From positions 1 through 64,000 of the forward strand of contig JAFPAK010000058.1 in NCBI GenBank assembly GCA_017390825.1: a stretch of 64,000 nucleotides of DNA, written 5' to 3'. A program made the position numbers and the translations under genes. This DNA comes from Clostridia bacterium. Its GTDB lineage: Bacteria > Bacillota_A > Clostridia > Oscillospirales > Acutalibacteraceae. Shown one piece after another: positions 43,728-57,862 of this stretch. The notes under the pieces are model-generated. The model made no database searches, had not been told where the DNA came from, and was given only the letters and a program-made list of their open reading frames with translations. Positions within the stretch are counted from its first letter, which is position 1, and every line of letters begins with the position of its first letter.

Positions 43728-46700
43728 TCAATCGTTTATTGTGGATATGCCGATAGTTATTTCCTCCAGCACATCAAGCAATACTTTAACAGTATCAAGT
43801 GAAGTAAAAATAGTTACATTATTTTCACTTGCAGTACGGCGGATAGCAACACCATCCTCGTAATGAATACCCGAAAGAATAGCACGGGTATTGATAACAT
43901 AGCTTACATAACCGGCCCTGATAGATTCGAGTATCTCGGTACTGCCCTCACTCAGTTTTCTGCGCACACGAGTTCTTATTCCGTGCGTTTTGAGGAAATC
44001 AGCCGTGCCAATGGTAGCCTCGATATTGAAGCCCATATCATAAAAACGGCGTATAAGCGGCAGTGCCTCTATCTTATCCTCATCGGCAAGCGTTACAACG
44101 ACTGTGCCGTAATTCTGAAGCTTGATACCTGACGCTATCAATGCTTTATACATTGCACGGTGCAGTTTTTCATCATAACCGATTGCTTCGCCGGTAGATT
44201 TCATTTCGGGTGAAAGGTATGCATCCATTCCGTTGAGCTTTGAGAAAGAGAACGCCGGCGCTTTTACATACCACTTTTTCTTTTCATCGGGGTACAGCAC
44301 ATTTATTCCCTGTTCACGAAGACTACGCCCCAAAATTACTCTTGTTGCGATATCCGCAAGGCTGAAACCGGTTGCCTTTGAAAGGAACGGTACGGTACGT
44401 GACGAACGGGGATTTACCTCGATGATATACACATCGTCATTTTCATCAATAATGAATTGAATATTGTAAAGACCGATTATTCCTATACCGAGACCGAGTT
44501 TCTTTGCATAATCAAGTATGACCTCCTTGACCTTTCTTGAAACGCTGAAGGTGGGATACACGCTTATAGAGTCTCCGGAGTGGATACCGGTTCGTTCAAC
44601 AAGCTCCATAATTCCGGGAACAAATACATCAGTACCGTCACAGATAGCATCTATCTCAAGCTCTTTTCCGCAGATGTACTTATCAACAAGAACCGGCTTA
44701 TCCTCATCTATCTCAACAGCAGTTTTTAAGTAATGACGGAGCTGCTCCTCTTTGGCAACTATCTGCATTGCTCTTCCTCCGAGAACAAAGCTCGGTCGCA
44801 CAAGCACAGGATATCCGATATCGGCGGCTGCTTTAACGCCTGCATCGATGTTAGTAACAGCCTGACCCTTTGGCTGAGGTATTCCAAGCTCTGAAAGCAG
44901 CTTTTCAAAAGAATCACGGTTTTCGGCTTTATCAATCGCTTCACAATCGGTTCCGACAAGTCTTACCCCTCGTTCCTTCAGTGGTGCCGCAAGGTTGATA
45001 GCAGTCTGGCCGCCAAGCGTTGCAATAACTCCCTCCGGCTTTTCAAGTTCAAGAATGTTCATAACATCCTCAACCATAAGCGGTTCAAAATAGAGCTTAT
45101 CCGAAGTTGTGTAATCAGTAGAAACCGTTTCGGGATTATTATTGATAATGATTGCCTCATATCCTGCTTCTTTGATAGTTTTTACAGCATGTACGGTAGA
45201 ATAGTCAAACTCTACGCCTTGACCGATACGAATGGGCCCTGAGCCTAAAACAACTATCTTTTTCTTATCCGATACAACCGATTCATTTTCCTTTTCATAT
45301 GTGGAATAGAAGTACGGTACATAGCTTTCAAATTCGGAAGAACAGGTGTCAATCATTTTATAAACGGGGAAAATTCCGTTTTTCTTTCGCAGATTGAATA
45401 TGCTTAACTCATCTGTATTGAAGAAATCTGCAACTGCCTTGTCGGAAAATCCCATACGCTTTGCACGATACAGCGCTGATATATCATTTGCACGATCTTT
45501 AAGATGTTTTTCTTCATCTATAATATTTTGCAGCTTATCGACAAAGAAGCGGTCGATTTTTGTGGTTTGTGTAATTTTCTCAACCGTACAGCCAAGTCTT
45601 AAAAGCTGTGCGATCGCATAAATGCGGTCATCTGTGCCGATTTTGATATATTCAAGCAGCTCGTCAGAACTTACATTGTCAAACTTCTTCATATGAAGAT
45701 GATAAACACCGATCTCAAGCGAACGGATCGCCTTTAAAAGACTTTCTTCAAAGGTTCTGCCAACGCTCATAACCTCGCCCGTAGCTTTCATCTGTGTGCC
45801 GAGCTTCTGATTTGCATCGGTAAACTTATCAAACGGAAAACGTGGCATTTTGGTGACCACATAATCGAGCGCAGGCTCAAATGATGCAGGTGTGTTCGCT
45901 AGCGGTATCTCATCAAGCGTCATACCAACACTAATTTTAGCAGAAACTCTGGCAATAGGATATCCGCTCGCTTTTGATGCCAATGCAGATGAGCGTGATA
46001 CTCTCGGGTTTACCTCAATAAGATAATACCTGAATGAGCCGGGATCAAGTGCGAACTGCACATTACAGCCACCCTCGATCTTTAACGCACGAATGATTTT
46101 TAAAGCGCTGTCACGAAGCATATGATATTCTTTATTGGTAAGTGTCTGTGACGGACAAACTACGATAGAATCGCCGGTGTGAATACCAACGGGATCGAGA
46201 TTTTCCATATTGCAGACAGTGATTGCAGTATCGTTTGCATCTCTTATTACCTCATACTCTATTTCCTTGTAGCCCTTGATGCTCTTTTCGATAAGCACCT
46301 GATGTACCGGAGAAAGACTCAAAGCATTTTTAATAAGATCTAACAGCTCTTTTTCATCATCTGCAAAACCACCGCCCGTTCCGCCCAGCGTAAATGCAGG
46401 GCGAAGAACTACGGGATAGCCTATTTCTTCAGCAGCTTTAATTCCCTCCTCGATCGAGTTGGCTATTAAAGACGGTAATACCGGCTCGCCAAGGCTTTCG
46501 CAAAGCTCCTTGAACATCTCACGGTCCTCGGCACGCTCAATACTTTCGCTGTTAGTGCCGAGCAGCTCGACCTGACACTCCTTTAAAATTCCTTTTTTCT
46601 CAAGCTGCATTGCAAGATTAAGCCCTGTCTGACCGCCGATACCGGGAAGCAGCGCATCAGGACGCTCACGGCGCACTATCTTTGCAATATATTCAAGTGT

Positions 46701-46907
46701 GAGCGGTTCCATATATACCTTGTCAGCAATGGTCGTATCTGTCATTATAGTTGCAGGATTGGAGTTGCAGAGTATTACCTCATATCCCTCCTCCTTTAGT
46801 GCTAAACACGCCTGCGTGCCTGCATAGTCAAATTCTGCCGCCTGACCGATGACGATGGGACCTGAACCTATCACGAGTATCTTTTTTAAATCAGTTCTTT
46901 TTGGCAT
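43728..46907 (-). CDS. carB: Carbamoyl phosphate synthase large subunit
   Basis: Makes carbamoyl phosphate from bicarbonate, ammonia delivered by CarA and two ATP. The 1059-residue protein has two ATP-grasp halves ([20 protein letters not shown] and the repeat [20 protein letters not shown]) and a C-terminal MGS-like regulatory domain starting near residue 930. The start at 46907 is supported by GAGG 9 nt upstream and overlaps carA by 17 bp; the ATG at 46916 has no ribosome site. Confidence 0.97.
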   Translation of the reverse strand: MPKRTDLKKILVIGSGPIVIGQAAEFDYAGTQACLALKEEGYEVILCNSNPATIMTDTTIADKVYMEPLTLEYIAKIVRRERPDALLPGIGGQTGLNLAMQLEKKGILKECQVELLGTNSESIERAEDREMFKELCESLGEPVLPSLIANSIEEGIKAAEEIGYPVVLRPAFTLGGTGGGFADDEKELLDLIKNALSLSPVHQVLIEKSIKGYKEIEYEVIRDANDTAITVCNMENLDPVGIHTGDSIVVCPSQTLTNKEYHMLRDSALKIIRALKIEGGCNVQFALDPGSFRYYLIEVNPRVSRSSALASKASGYPIARVSAKISVGMTLDEIPLANTPASFEPALDYVVTKMPRFPFDKFTDANQKLGTQMKATGEVMSVGRTFEESLLKAIRSLEIGVYHLHMKKFDNVSSDELLEYIKIGTDDRIYAIAQLLRLGCTVEKITQTTKIDRFFVDKLQNIIDEEKHLKDRANDISALYRAKRMGFSDKAVADFFNTDELSIFNLRKKNGIFPVYKMIDTCSSEFESYVPYFYSTYEKENESVVSDKKKIVVLGSGPIRIGQGVEFDYSTVHAVKTIKEAGYEAIIINNNPETVSTDYTTSDKLYFEPLMVEDVMNILELEKPEGVIATLGGQTAINLAAPLKERGVRLVGTDCEAIDKAENRDSFEKLLSELGIPQPKGQAVTNIDAGVKAAADIGYPVLVRPSFVLGGRAMQIVAKEEQLRHYLKTAVEIDEDKPVLVDKYICGKELEIDAICDGTDVFVPGIMELVERTGIHSGDSISVYPTFSVSRKVKEVILDYAKKLGLGIGIIGLYNIQFIIDENDDVYIIEVNPRSSRTVPFLSKATGFSLADIATRVILGRSLREQGINVLYPDEKKKWYVKAPAFSFSKLNGMDAYLSPEMKSTGEAIGYDEKLHRAMYKALIASGIKLQNYGTVVVTLADEDKIEALPLIRRFYDMGFNIEATIGTADFLKTHGIRTRVRRKLSEGSTEILESIRAGYVSYVINTRAILSGIHYEDGVAIRRTASENNVTIFTSLDTVKVLLDVLEEITIGISTIND

Positions 46908-47994
46908 TTTTCTCATCCTCCATCAAATCTATAAAGCGGTCAAAGAGATATGCGCTGTCCTGCGGTCCGGGTGCGCTTTCAGGGTGATACTGTACGCTAA
47001 ATATCTTATCTGTTTTACACTCAACGCCCTCGACGGTATTATCAAGAATATTAATATGTGTTATAGAAAGAGGTGTATTATCAAGGCTTAGCGTATCAAC
47101 GGCATAAGAATGGTTTTGTGAAGTTATCTCGATTTTGCCGTTTTTAAGATTTTTAACCGGATGGTTTCCGCCCCTGTGACCGAATTTCAGTTTATATGTT
47201 TTTGCTCCGTAACTGAGAGAAATTATCTGATGACCGAGGCAAATACCGAAAATGGGATATTTGCCATGCAACTTTTTAACCAGATCAATAACAGGAACTG
47301 CATCAGTAGGATCACCAGGCCCGTTGGAAATAAAAATTCCGTCCGGCGATAAAGCTTCCAATGCTTCAGCTGTGGTATCCCACGGAACTGCCGTTACGTT
47401 GCACTTTTTATTGTTTAGACTGCGTACGATATTCTGCTTCATACCGCAATCAATTGCTACTACATGATATTTTGCGTCAGGCACATTGTATTCTACAATG
47501 CTTTTGCGGCTGACCTTTGAAACAGCATCATTAGGCACAACGAATTCACGGATACGGCGAATGCCCTCCTCTGCGGTCGTATTAATATCCGTTATCAGTG
47601 CCATTCTGCTGCCGAGGTCACGGATAGAACGAACAAGCATTCTTGTATCGACACCGTAAATACCGGGGATATGGTGCTCACGCATGATTTCGGATAAAGT
47701 TTTTATACTTCTGAAATTAGATGGTATATTATTATAATCTCTTACCACCAAACCGCCAATAGTGGGAGTTTCTGTTTCAAAGTCATCCTCTGCAATGCCG
47801 TAGTTGCCGATAAGAGGATATGCCATAACTACCGTCTGATAGGTGTATGATGGATCGGAAATTATTTCCTGATAACCGACGCAGGAAGTGTTAAATACGA
47901 TCTCCGTTATCTTGTCACTTTCATCTCCGAAAGCGTAACCCAAGTATTCGCTGCCATCCTCCAAAATCAGTTTTCTGTTAAACTCAAGTTCCAT
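46891..47994 (-). CDS. carA: Carbamoyl phosphate synthase small subunit
   Basis: Glutamine amidotransferase that supplies ammonia to CarB. The 367-residue product ends in a class I glutaminase domain with nucleophile motif FGICLGHQI, the His-containing NHSYAV and [10 protein letters not shown]. Its ATG follows the purF stop with no gap (TAAATG), so purF, carA and carB are tightly coupled. Confidence 0.97.
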   Translation of the reverse strand: MELEFNRKLILEDGSEYLGYAFGDESDKITEIVFNTSCVGYQEIISDPSYTYQTVVMAYPLIGNYGIAEDDFETETPTIGGLVVRDYNNIPSNFRSIKTLSEIMREHHIPGIYGVDTRMLVRSIRDLGSRMALITDINTTAEEGIRRIREFVVPNDAVSKVSRKSIVEYNVPDAKYHVVAIDCGMKQNIVRSLNNKKCNVTAVPWDTTAEALEALSPDGIFISNGPGDPTDAVPVIDLVKKLHGKYPIFGICLGHQIISLSYGAKTYKLKFGHRGGNHPVKNLKNGKIEITSQNHSYAVDTLSLDNTPLSITHINILDNTVEGVECKTDKIFSVQYHPESAPGPQDSAYLFDRFIDLMEDEKNAKKN

Positions 47995-49418
47995 TTAAGC
48001 TTTGTTCCTTTCCGACAGTTTTCTTTCAAAACGGTCCTTACGGGTATCATTCGGGATATCGGTTGGATATGCGCCATCGAAGCACGCAGAGCAGTAGCTG
48101 TTACTTCCAATGAGATCACTCAGCGTATCTATTGGAAGATATCCAAGCGAGTCAACACCTATCATCTCGGCAATTTCATCATTTGTATGGTGACTTGCGA
48201 TAAGATGCTCCTCTGAATCAATATCCGTTCCGTAATAACACGGATGCAAAAACGGCGGCGCTGATATTCGCATATGGATTTCCCTTGCTCCTGCATCACG
48301 CAGAAGCGTGACTATACGTTTGCTTGTTGTTCCTCGTACGATAGAGTCATCAATAAGCACTACTCGTTTACCTTTAAGTACCTTTTTTATTGGGCTGAGC
48401 TTTATTTTCACCTGATCAACACGATTATCCTGCCCGGGTGAAATAAATGTTCTGCCGATGTATTTATTCTTAATAAGACCTATTCCATACGGAATACCTG
48501 AAGCAGCAGAAAAACCGAGTGCTGCATCAAGTCCTGAGTCCGGCACACCGATAACGATATCAGCATCAACCGGATATCTTTTTGCAAGTATCTCACCTGC
48601 TCTGATTCTTGCCTCATGCACCGAAACACCGTCTATCTCCGAATCAGGTCTTGCAAAGTATATATATTCAAAAATGCATACCGTTTTTTCTTTCTTTTTA
48701 CAATGTTCCTTGTGTGATACCACACCGTTTTTATTGAAAACAAGCATCTCTCCCGGCTCTAGATCCCGAATAAATTCGGCACCGACCGACTGCAAAGCAC
48801 AGCTTTCGGACGCTACAACATAAGAGCCGTCTTGTGTCCGTCCGTAGCAAAGAGGGCGGAAACCGTGAGGATCCCTCGCTGCAATCAGCTTCGTTGCAGA
48901 CATGAGAACGAGCGAATATGCTCCTTCAAGTCTGCTCATTGCTCTTGATACAGCCTCCTCAATGCTGGGAGCTGACAATCTTTCCTTTGTTACGATATAT
49001 GCAATCGTTTCTGTATCACTTGTTGTATGAAATATTGCACCTGAAAGCTCAAGTTCATCACGCAAAGCAAAAGCATTACTGAGATTGCCGTTGTGTGCAA
49101 GCGCCATTTTACCTTTCTGGTGATTGACCTCTATAGGTTGACAGTTGTTTCTTGTTGTGCCGCCAGTCGTGCCGTAACGAACATGACCGACTGCCAAAGT
49201 ACCGTCGGGTAGCTTGGCGAGGTTTTCGGCATTAAACACCTCGCTTACAAGTCCTATATCCTTGCGTGACGAGAAAACACCGTCATCATTTACTACGATA
49301 CCGCAGCTTTCCTGTCCTCTGTGCTGAAGCGCATAAAGACCGTAATAAACGGTGCTTGCGATATCGTAGCTTTCAGGACTTATTATACCGAACACTCCGC
49401 ATTCTTCGTGAATACTCA

Positions 49419-49419
<1 letters not shown>
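47995..49419 (-). CDS. purF: Amidophosphoribosyltransferase
   Basis: First committed step of purine synthesis: PRPP plus glutamine to phosphoribosylamine. The 474-residue product is a class II glutaminase with Cys7 (MSIHEE then CGVFGI) revealed after propeptide removal, followed by a phosphoribosyltransferase domain with the PRPP motif VVLIDDSIVRGTTSKR. Metal-cluster cysteines of the Bacillus-type enzyme appear toward the C-terminus. One-base overlap with the pyrG stop (TAATG). Confidence 0.96.
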
Positions 49420-52588
<3,169 letters not shown>

Positions 52589-52608
52589 ACCTTATCTCCT
52601 GATTTTAA

Positions 52609-53886
52609 TTAAAACATTGTAATATAAGCATCACGCTCTGCGCCGACAGAAACATATTTGATCGGACAGCCAATAGCGTTTTCGATATATTTAATATAGT
52701 TGAGTGCTGCTTCAGGCAGATCATCCACCGTACGGCAAGTGCTGATATCGCAGTTGAAGCCGGGCAGATATTCATAAACAGGTTTTGCTGCATTCAGCAT
52801 ATCTATACTTGACGGGAAGCTCTCAAGTTTCTTTCCGTCTATCTCATAGGCAGTGCAAACAGGTATCTTGTCCATATAAGAAAGCACATCAAGCTTTGTG
52901 AGTGCTACATATGTGCAGCCCTGCATCAATGCGCCGTAGCGGGAGGCAACTACATCAAATCCACCCACTCTTCTCGGTCTGCCGGTAGCAGCACCATACT
53001 CACCGCCTGCCTCGCGGAGAGCATCCGCCTCTTTGCCGAACATCTCGCAGGTGAACGGACCTTCACCGACACAGCTTGAATATGCTTTCATGATACCGAT
53101 GCTCTCATCAAGCTTTGCAAACGGAACACCTGCGCCGATAGGAGCGTATGCCGCAAGCGTTGTCGATGCAGATGTATACGGATAAATACCGAAATCTATA
53201 TCTCGCAACGCTCCGAGTTGTGCTTCAAAAATAATTGATTTTCCGCTCTTTATGGCATCCGTAAGATAAACGGTGGTATCGCAAACAAAAGGTGCGAAAA
53301 ATTCGCCGTACTTTTTACACCAATCCATCATTTCATCAGCAGAAACCGGCTCATTCTCATAGCCCTTTTCTACGGTGAGATTTTTCCATTCAACGATATC
53401 CTTCATACGAGTTGCTAACGAATCCATATGCAGAAGATCACCCATTCGAAATGCCTTTTTCATATATTTATCGGCATATACCGGAGATATTCCACGGCGT
53501 GTTGAACCGAATTTTTTATCCTTCAGTCTGTCCTCTTCAAGACAGTCAAGCAGCTTGTGGTATGGCATACAAATAGTTGCACGGTCGCTGATTTTCAACT
53601 GATCGGGGGTTATAAAGATACCGCTTTTGGCAAGCTTCTGTACCTCGCCGTATAAATGCTCAAGATCAATTACAATTCCGGGGCCGAGTATATTTACGGT
53701 ATCCTCACGGCAAATACCTGACGGCATGAGATTCATAACAAATTTGCCCTTTTCGTTGATAACAGTATGCCCTGCGTTGTTACCGCCCTGATAGCGTACA
53801 ACAATATCATAATTCTCACTCAAAAGGTCGACCATACGGCCTTTTCCTTCATCTCCCCAGTTTGTTCCAACAATAGAAGTAAGCAT
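52609..53886 (-). CDS. purA: Adenylosuccinate synthetase
   Basis: GTP-dependent condensation of IMP with aspartate in AMP synthesis. The 425-residue product begins with the P-loop VGTNWGDEGKGRMVD (the usual Q before WGDEGKG is N here) and has the AGHTV and GxRP-type sections (ATGRPRRVGGFD). The start at 53886 has AAAGGAA 8 nt upstream; an in-frame GTG at 53904 is unlikely. It lies next to purB, the following enzyme of the pathway. Confidence 0.96.
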   Translation of the reverse strand: MLTSIVGTNWGDEGKGRMVDLLSENYDIVVRYQGGNNAGHTVINEKGKFVMNLMPSGICREDTVNILGPGIVIDLEHLYGEVQKLAKSGIFITPDQLKISDRATICMPYHKLLDCLEEDRLKDKKFGSTRRGISPVYADKYMKKAFRMGDLLHMDSLATRMKDIVEWKNLTVEKGYENEPVSADEMMDWCKKYGEFFAPFVCDTTVYLTDAIKSGKSIIFEAQLGALRDIDFGIYPYTSASTTLAAYAPIGAGVPFAKLDESIGIMKAYSSCVGEGPFTCEMFGKEADALREAGGEYGAATGRPRRVGGFDVVASRYGALMQGCTYVALTKLDVLSYMDKIPVCTAYEIDGKKLESFPSSIDMLNAAKPVYEYLPGFNCDISTCRTVDDLPEAALNYIKYIENAIGCPIKYVSVGAERDAYITMF

Positions 53887-53900
53887 ATTTAAAGTTCCTT

Positions 53901-55334
53901 TCACACATTGATCTGGGCTGATACAGCCGTTTGGTTACCCGATGCGAGCACGGGTGCAACTGTTTCTTTTAAGAATTTTTCGCACTGATGCTCTGACATA
54001 CCGGTAAATTTAACAGGATCGATAAGACTTTCTATTTCCTCCTCGGTAAGTGAGAATATAGGATCAGCCTTTATTCTGTCGATCAGATCGTTATCTTTAC
54101 CGTAAAGCTTTACCTGTTCGGCGGCTTTAACAGAATGCTGTCTTATAGCCTCGTGAAGTTTTTGACGGTCACCGCCTTTATTCTTAACACAATACATCAT
54201 AATATTTTCAGTTGCCATAAAGGGCAGCTCTGCATCAAGATGTTTCTTGATGACAGCAGGATAAACCTTAAGCCCTCTTATCACATTGATATATAAATTC
54301 AGCACTGCATCTGTTGCAAGGAATGCTTCGGGAACCGAAAGACGCTTATTTGCAGAATCATCAAGTGTCCTTTCAAACCACTGTGCAGATGCGGTAATTG
54401 CCGCATTTTGCAGATCGCAGATTATATAGCGCGAGAGTGACGCAATACGCTCGCTACGCATCGGATTTCTCTTATATGCCATAGCAGATGAACCTATCTG
54501 ATTTTTCTCAAAAGGCTCGTCCACTTCTTTCAAATGACTTAAAAGTCGAATATCGCTTGAGAACTTTGATGCACTCTGTGCAATTCCCGAAAGCACCTGG
54601 AGCACGGCAAAATCGACCTTACGGGTGTATGTCTGTCCGCTTACTGCCTGGCATTTTGAAAATCCCATCTTTTCTGCTATTTTCTTTTCAAGCAGTTCAA
54701 CCTTTGTTTCATCGCCGTCAAACAATTCAAGGAAGCTTGCGCCGGTACCGGTTGTGCCTTTGCAACCGAGGAGTTTAAGATTATCAAGCTGGAATTCAAG
54801 CTGTTCAAGGTCATAAAGCAGGTCATTTATCCAAAGGCACGCACGCTTGCCAACCGTTGTGGGCTGTGCTGCCTGAAAATGAGTGAAAGCGAGCGTGGGC
54901 AATGCTTTGTGATTCTCAGCAAAGCTGCTCAGCGCCTCGATCGCATTAAGTAAAAGATTGCGGATATGCGAAAGCGCTGTGTGCATAACGATAATATCGG
55001 TATTATCGCCCACATAACATGATGTCGCACCCAAATGGATAATACCCGCTGCTTCAGGGCACGCATCACCATAGGTATGCACATGAGCCATAACATCGTG
55101 ACGAAGTGACGCTTCATATTCCTTTGCTTTGTCATAATCAATGTTATTTATCTGCGATTTCATTTCTTCTATCTGCTCATCAGTGATAGGAAGTCCTAAC
55201 TCTTTTTCGCTTTCGGCAAGTGCTACCCAAAGTTTTCTCCAGGTTGAGAACTTTCTGTCGTTTGAAAAAATGCTCTGCATTTCTTTACTTGCGTAACGGT
55301 CGCATAACGGGGACTGATAAATATCTGTTTTCAT
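53901..55334 (-). CDS. purB: Adenylosuccinate lyase
   Basis: Catalyses two fumarate-releasing steps in purine synthesis (SAICAR to AICAR, adenylosuccinate to AMP). The 477-residue protein has the fumarase/aspartase signature as GSSAMAYKRNPMRSER, with Ala where most family members have Pro, and the His-bearing HLGATSCYVGDN. It lies between purC (25 bp) and purA (14 bp). Confidence 0.96.
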   Translation of the reverse strand: MKTDIYQSPLCDRYASKEMQSIFSNDRKFSTWRKLWVALAESEKELGLPITDEQIEEMKSQINNIDYDKAKEYEASLRHDVMAHVHTYGDACPEAAGIIHLGATSCYVGDNTDIIVMHTALSHIRNLLLNAIEALSSFAENHKALPTLAFTHFQAAQPTTVGKRACLWINDLLYDLEQLEFQLDNLKLLGCKGTTGTGASFLELFDGDETKVELLEKKIAEKMGFSKCQAVSGQTYTRKVDFAVLQVLSGIAQSASKFSSDIRLLSHLKEVDEPFEKNQIGSSAMAYKRNPMRSERIASLSRYIICDLQNAAITASAQWFERTLDDSANKRLSVPEAFLATDAVLNLYINVIRGLKVYPAVIKKHLDAELPFMATENIMMYCVKNKGGDRQKLHEAIRQHSVKAAEQVKLYGKDNDLIDRIKADPIFSLTEEEIESLIDPVKFTGMSEHQCEKFLKETVAPVLASGNQTAVSAQINV

Positions 55335-55359
55335 TTAACTTCTCCTATTTCCTATATTT

Positions 55360-56064
55360 TTATAAACCTAATCTTGCGGCAACCTCGTTGTAAGCCTGCT
55401 CGACATTACCCAAATCTCTGCGGAAGCGATCTTTATCCATTTTTTCACCACTGTCTACATCCCAAAGGCGGCAAGTATCGGGTGATATCTCGTCTGCAAG
55501 AATAATGTTGCCGTGATAACGGCCGAACTCTATTTTAAAGTCAATAAGGCGAAGCCCTACCTTCAAAAATTCTTCTTTAAGTATCTCATTTACACGGAAT
55601 GCGTAGTTTTTTATGGTTTCTATTTCCTCTGCGGTTGCAAGTTCTAATGCTCTTGCAAAATAACTGTTGATAAGCGGGTCGCCGAGATCATCATTCTTAT
55701 ATGAAAATTCAATCGTAGGCTCTGCTAACACTTTTCCCTCAGGCACACCAAGACGCTTTGAAAAGCTTCCTGCTGCTACATTTCTTATTATTACCTCAAG
55801 CGGTACTATTTCAACACGGCGAACAGCAGTTTCTCTGTCATTTAACTCCTCAACAAGATGTGTGGGCACACCCTTTTCTTCAATTATTTTAAAGAAATAA
55901 TTTGTCATTCTGTTATTTATCGAGCCTTTACCGCCGATAGTTCCTTTTTTAAGACCGTTAAAAGCCGTGGCATCGTCCTTGTAAGAAACGATTAGCACAT
56001 CCTCATCATCGGTCAGAAATACCTTCTTTGCCTTTCCTTCATAAAGCTGGTCACATTTTTGCAT
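55360..56064 (-). CDS. purC: SAICAR synthase
   Basis: Phosphoribosylaminoimidazole-succinocarboxamide synthase, joining CAIR and aspartate with ATP. The 234-residue product begins with [10 protein letters not shown] and carries the family motifs [12 protein letters not shown] and LIDFKIEFG. First purine gene after the ammonium transporter. A strong AAGGAGG precedes the start. Its direct downstream partner is purB, so CAIR to AICAR is encoded as a unit. Confidence 0.97.
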   Translation of the reverse strand: MQKCDQLYEGKAKKVFLTDDEDVLIVSYKDDATAFNGLKKGTIGGKGSINNRMTNYFFKIIEEKGVPTHLVEELNDRETAVRRVEIVPLEVIIRNVAAGSFSKRLGVPEGKVLAEPTIEFSYKNDDLGDPLINSYFARALELATAEEIETIKNYAFRVNEILKEEFLKVGLRLIDFKIEFGRYHGNIILADEISPDTCRLWDVDSGEKMDKDRFRRDLGNVEQAYNEVAARLGL

Positions 56065-56093
56065 ATTATTCTTCCTCCTTGATTACGCCATTA

Positions 56094-56122
56094 CAGAGGG
56101 ATAGGTAATACCCATCCCTCTG
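56094..56122. repeat. Hairpin between the Amt-PII gene and purC
   Basis: CAGAGGGAT (56094-56102) with its complement at 56114-56122, extended inward with one mismatch. No U-tract follows on the minus strand (the coding direction), so full termination is doubtful. It may trim or stabilise the message between the nitrogen and purine parts of the transcript. Confidence 0.6.
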
Positions 56123-56133
56123 GCAATTTTATT

Positions 56134-57846
56134 TTATTCTACATCCTGAAGCGCATCGTAGCCTTCTTCTCCGGTACGAACCTTCACGACATTTTCAACA
56201 TCATAAACGAAAATCTTACCGTCGCCGATATGTCCTGTATACAGAACCTTTTTAGCTGTTTCAATAACATCTCTTACCGGCACCTTGCTTACTACGATAT
56301 CGACCTGAACCTTCGGCAACAGATTGGCTTCAACCTGAACACCACGGTAGTATTCCGGCTTACCCTTCTGCTGTCCGCAGCCGAGAACGTGGGATACTGT
56401 CATACCTGTGATACCGAGATCTATCATAGCCTTCTTCAGGCTTTCAAATCTTGATTCCTTGCAGATGATCTCTACCTTTGTGAATTTCGGTGAATTCTCA
56501 TCAAATGACGGAACTCTCTTTACCGGAATTGCTTCAGCTACCGGGGTTTCTCCGACTACTGCAACCGGTGCAGTGTCATCATCTGTTATTGTATCTGGAA
56601 GCATTGCAAAACCGGCATATGCTGTTAATAAGCCGTGTTCTGAAACATCAAGACCTGCAAGCTCGTCTTCCTTGTCTGCACGGAGTCCGATAGTGTGCTT
56701 GATAAGGAGGAATACGATTGTGATAACAACCGCAACATAAGCTGCTACTGATACTACACCGAGCGCCTGAACCCCAAGCATGTGAAGACCACCGCCATAG
56801 AACAAGCCCTTTTCTGTTGTAACACCTGTTGCAAAGAGACCTGTAAGAATAGTACCGAGAGCACCGCAAACACCGTGTACTGAAACCGCTCCGACCGGAT
56901 CGTCGATCTTTGCTATCTTATCAAAGAATTCTACAGAGAATACAATAACTACACCGCATACAATACCGATGATTGCAGCGCCAACAGGATCAACTGCGTC
57001 ACAGCCAGCGGTAATACCTACAAGACCTGCAAGTGCTGCATTATATGTCATTGAAACATCAGGCTTTTTATAACGAATCCATGTTACAATCAGAGTCGTA
57101 CAACAAGCAACTGCAGCAGCCAAGTTGGTATTGAAGAATACTCTGCCTGCGGTTTCCATCAGTTCATCGCTGTCCATGCCTACAGTTGAAGCACCGTTGA
57201 AGCCAAACCAGCAGAACCAGAGAATAAATACACCGAGTGCTGCAAAAGTGATATTGTGACCGAGGATTGCGCGGGGTTTGCCGTTTTTATCGTACTTGCC
57301 GATACGGGGACCGAGGATAATTGCACCGATCATAGCACATACACCGCCTACCATATGTACTGTCGTTGAACCTGCAAAATCGTGGAATCCGAGTGCACTG
57401 AGCCAGCCGCCACCCCAGATCCAATGTCCTGATACGGGGTAGATTATGAGTGAGATCGCTGCTGAATAAATACAGTAAGCGCTGAACTTTGTTCTTTCAG
57501 CCATTGCACCGGAAACAATTGTTGCAGAGGTTGCACAGAACACGGTCTGGAAAATTGCAAACGCCCAAAGAGGAACGCCATCAGGTAAAATATGACTGTA
57601 ATCTCCCATGATGAGAGGATCGATGGCACCAAATAATGCGGTACCGCTTCCGAACATTACACCAAAGCCTACCAGCCAAAAAGCCGGAGTTCCTATACAA
57701 AAGTCCATCAGGTTTTTCATCAGGATGTTACCTGTGTTTTTTGCTCTTGTGAAGCCTGCTTCACATAGAGAGAAGCCTGCCTGCATAAAGAATACAAGTG
57801 CGGCACCTATAAGCACCCATATCGTGTTAACTGAACTGAATTCCAT
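56134..57846 (-). CDS. amtB: Ammonium transporter fused to a PII signalling domain
   Basis: A 570-residue fusion. The N-terminal Amt channel (about residues 1-405, eleven helices) has both pore histidine contexts, STTVHMVGG and VSVHGVCGALG. An acidic Pro/Val-rich linker (about 405-450) leads to a complete PII (GlnB/GlnK) domain (454-570) with a T-loop (KPEYYRGVQVE, Tyr in the uridylylation position) and the ATP-binding GHIGDGKIFVYDV and VKVRTGE. PII normally is a separate trimer that plugs Amt when nitrogen is ample; here the sensor is tethered. It lies 17 bp downstream of the glutamine synthetase gene and is likely cotranscribed with it. Confidence 0.93.
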   Translation of the reverse strand: MEFSSVNTIWVLIGAALVFFMQAGFSLCEAGFTRAKNTGNILMKNLMDFCIGTPAFWLVGFGVMFGSGTALFGAIDPLIMGDYSHILPDGVPLWAFAIFQTVFCATSATIVSGAMAERTKFSAYCIYSAAISLIIYPVSGHWIWGGGWLSALGFHDFAGSTTVHMVGGVCAMIGAIILGPRIGKYDKNGKPRAILGHNITFAALGVFILWFCWFGFNGASTVGMDSDELMETAGRVFFNTNLAAAVACCTTLIVTWIRYKKPDVSMTYNAALAGLVGITAGCDAVDPVGAAIIGIVCGVVIVFSVEFFDKIAKIDDPVGAVSVHGVCGALGTILTGLFATGVTTEKGLFYGGGLHMLGVQALGVVSVAAYVAVVITIVFLLIKHTIGLRADKEDELAGLDVSEHGLLTAYAGFAMLPDTITDDDTAPVAVVGETPVAEAIPVKRVPSFDENSPKFTKVEIICKESRFESLKKAMIDLGITGMTVSHVLGCGQQKGKPEYYRGVQVEANLLPKVQVDIVVSKVPVRDVIETAKKVLYTGHIGDGKIFVYDVENVVKVRTGEEGYDALQDVE

Positions 57847-57862
57847 AATAAATCATCCTTTC

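Noticed and set aside
56408..56740. Plus-strand ORF opposite the Amt-PII gene
   Set aside because: Antisense of a conserved coding region with no start signals or recognisable domain.
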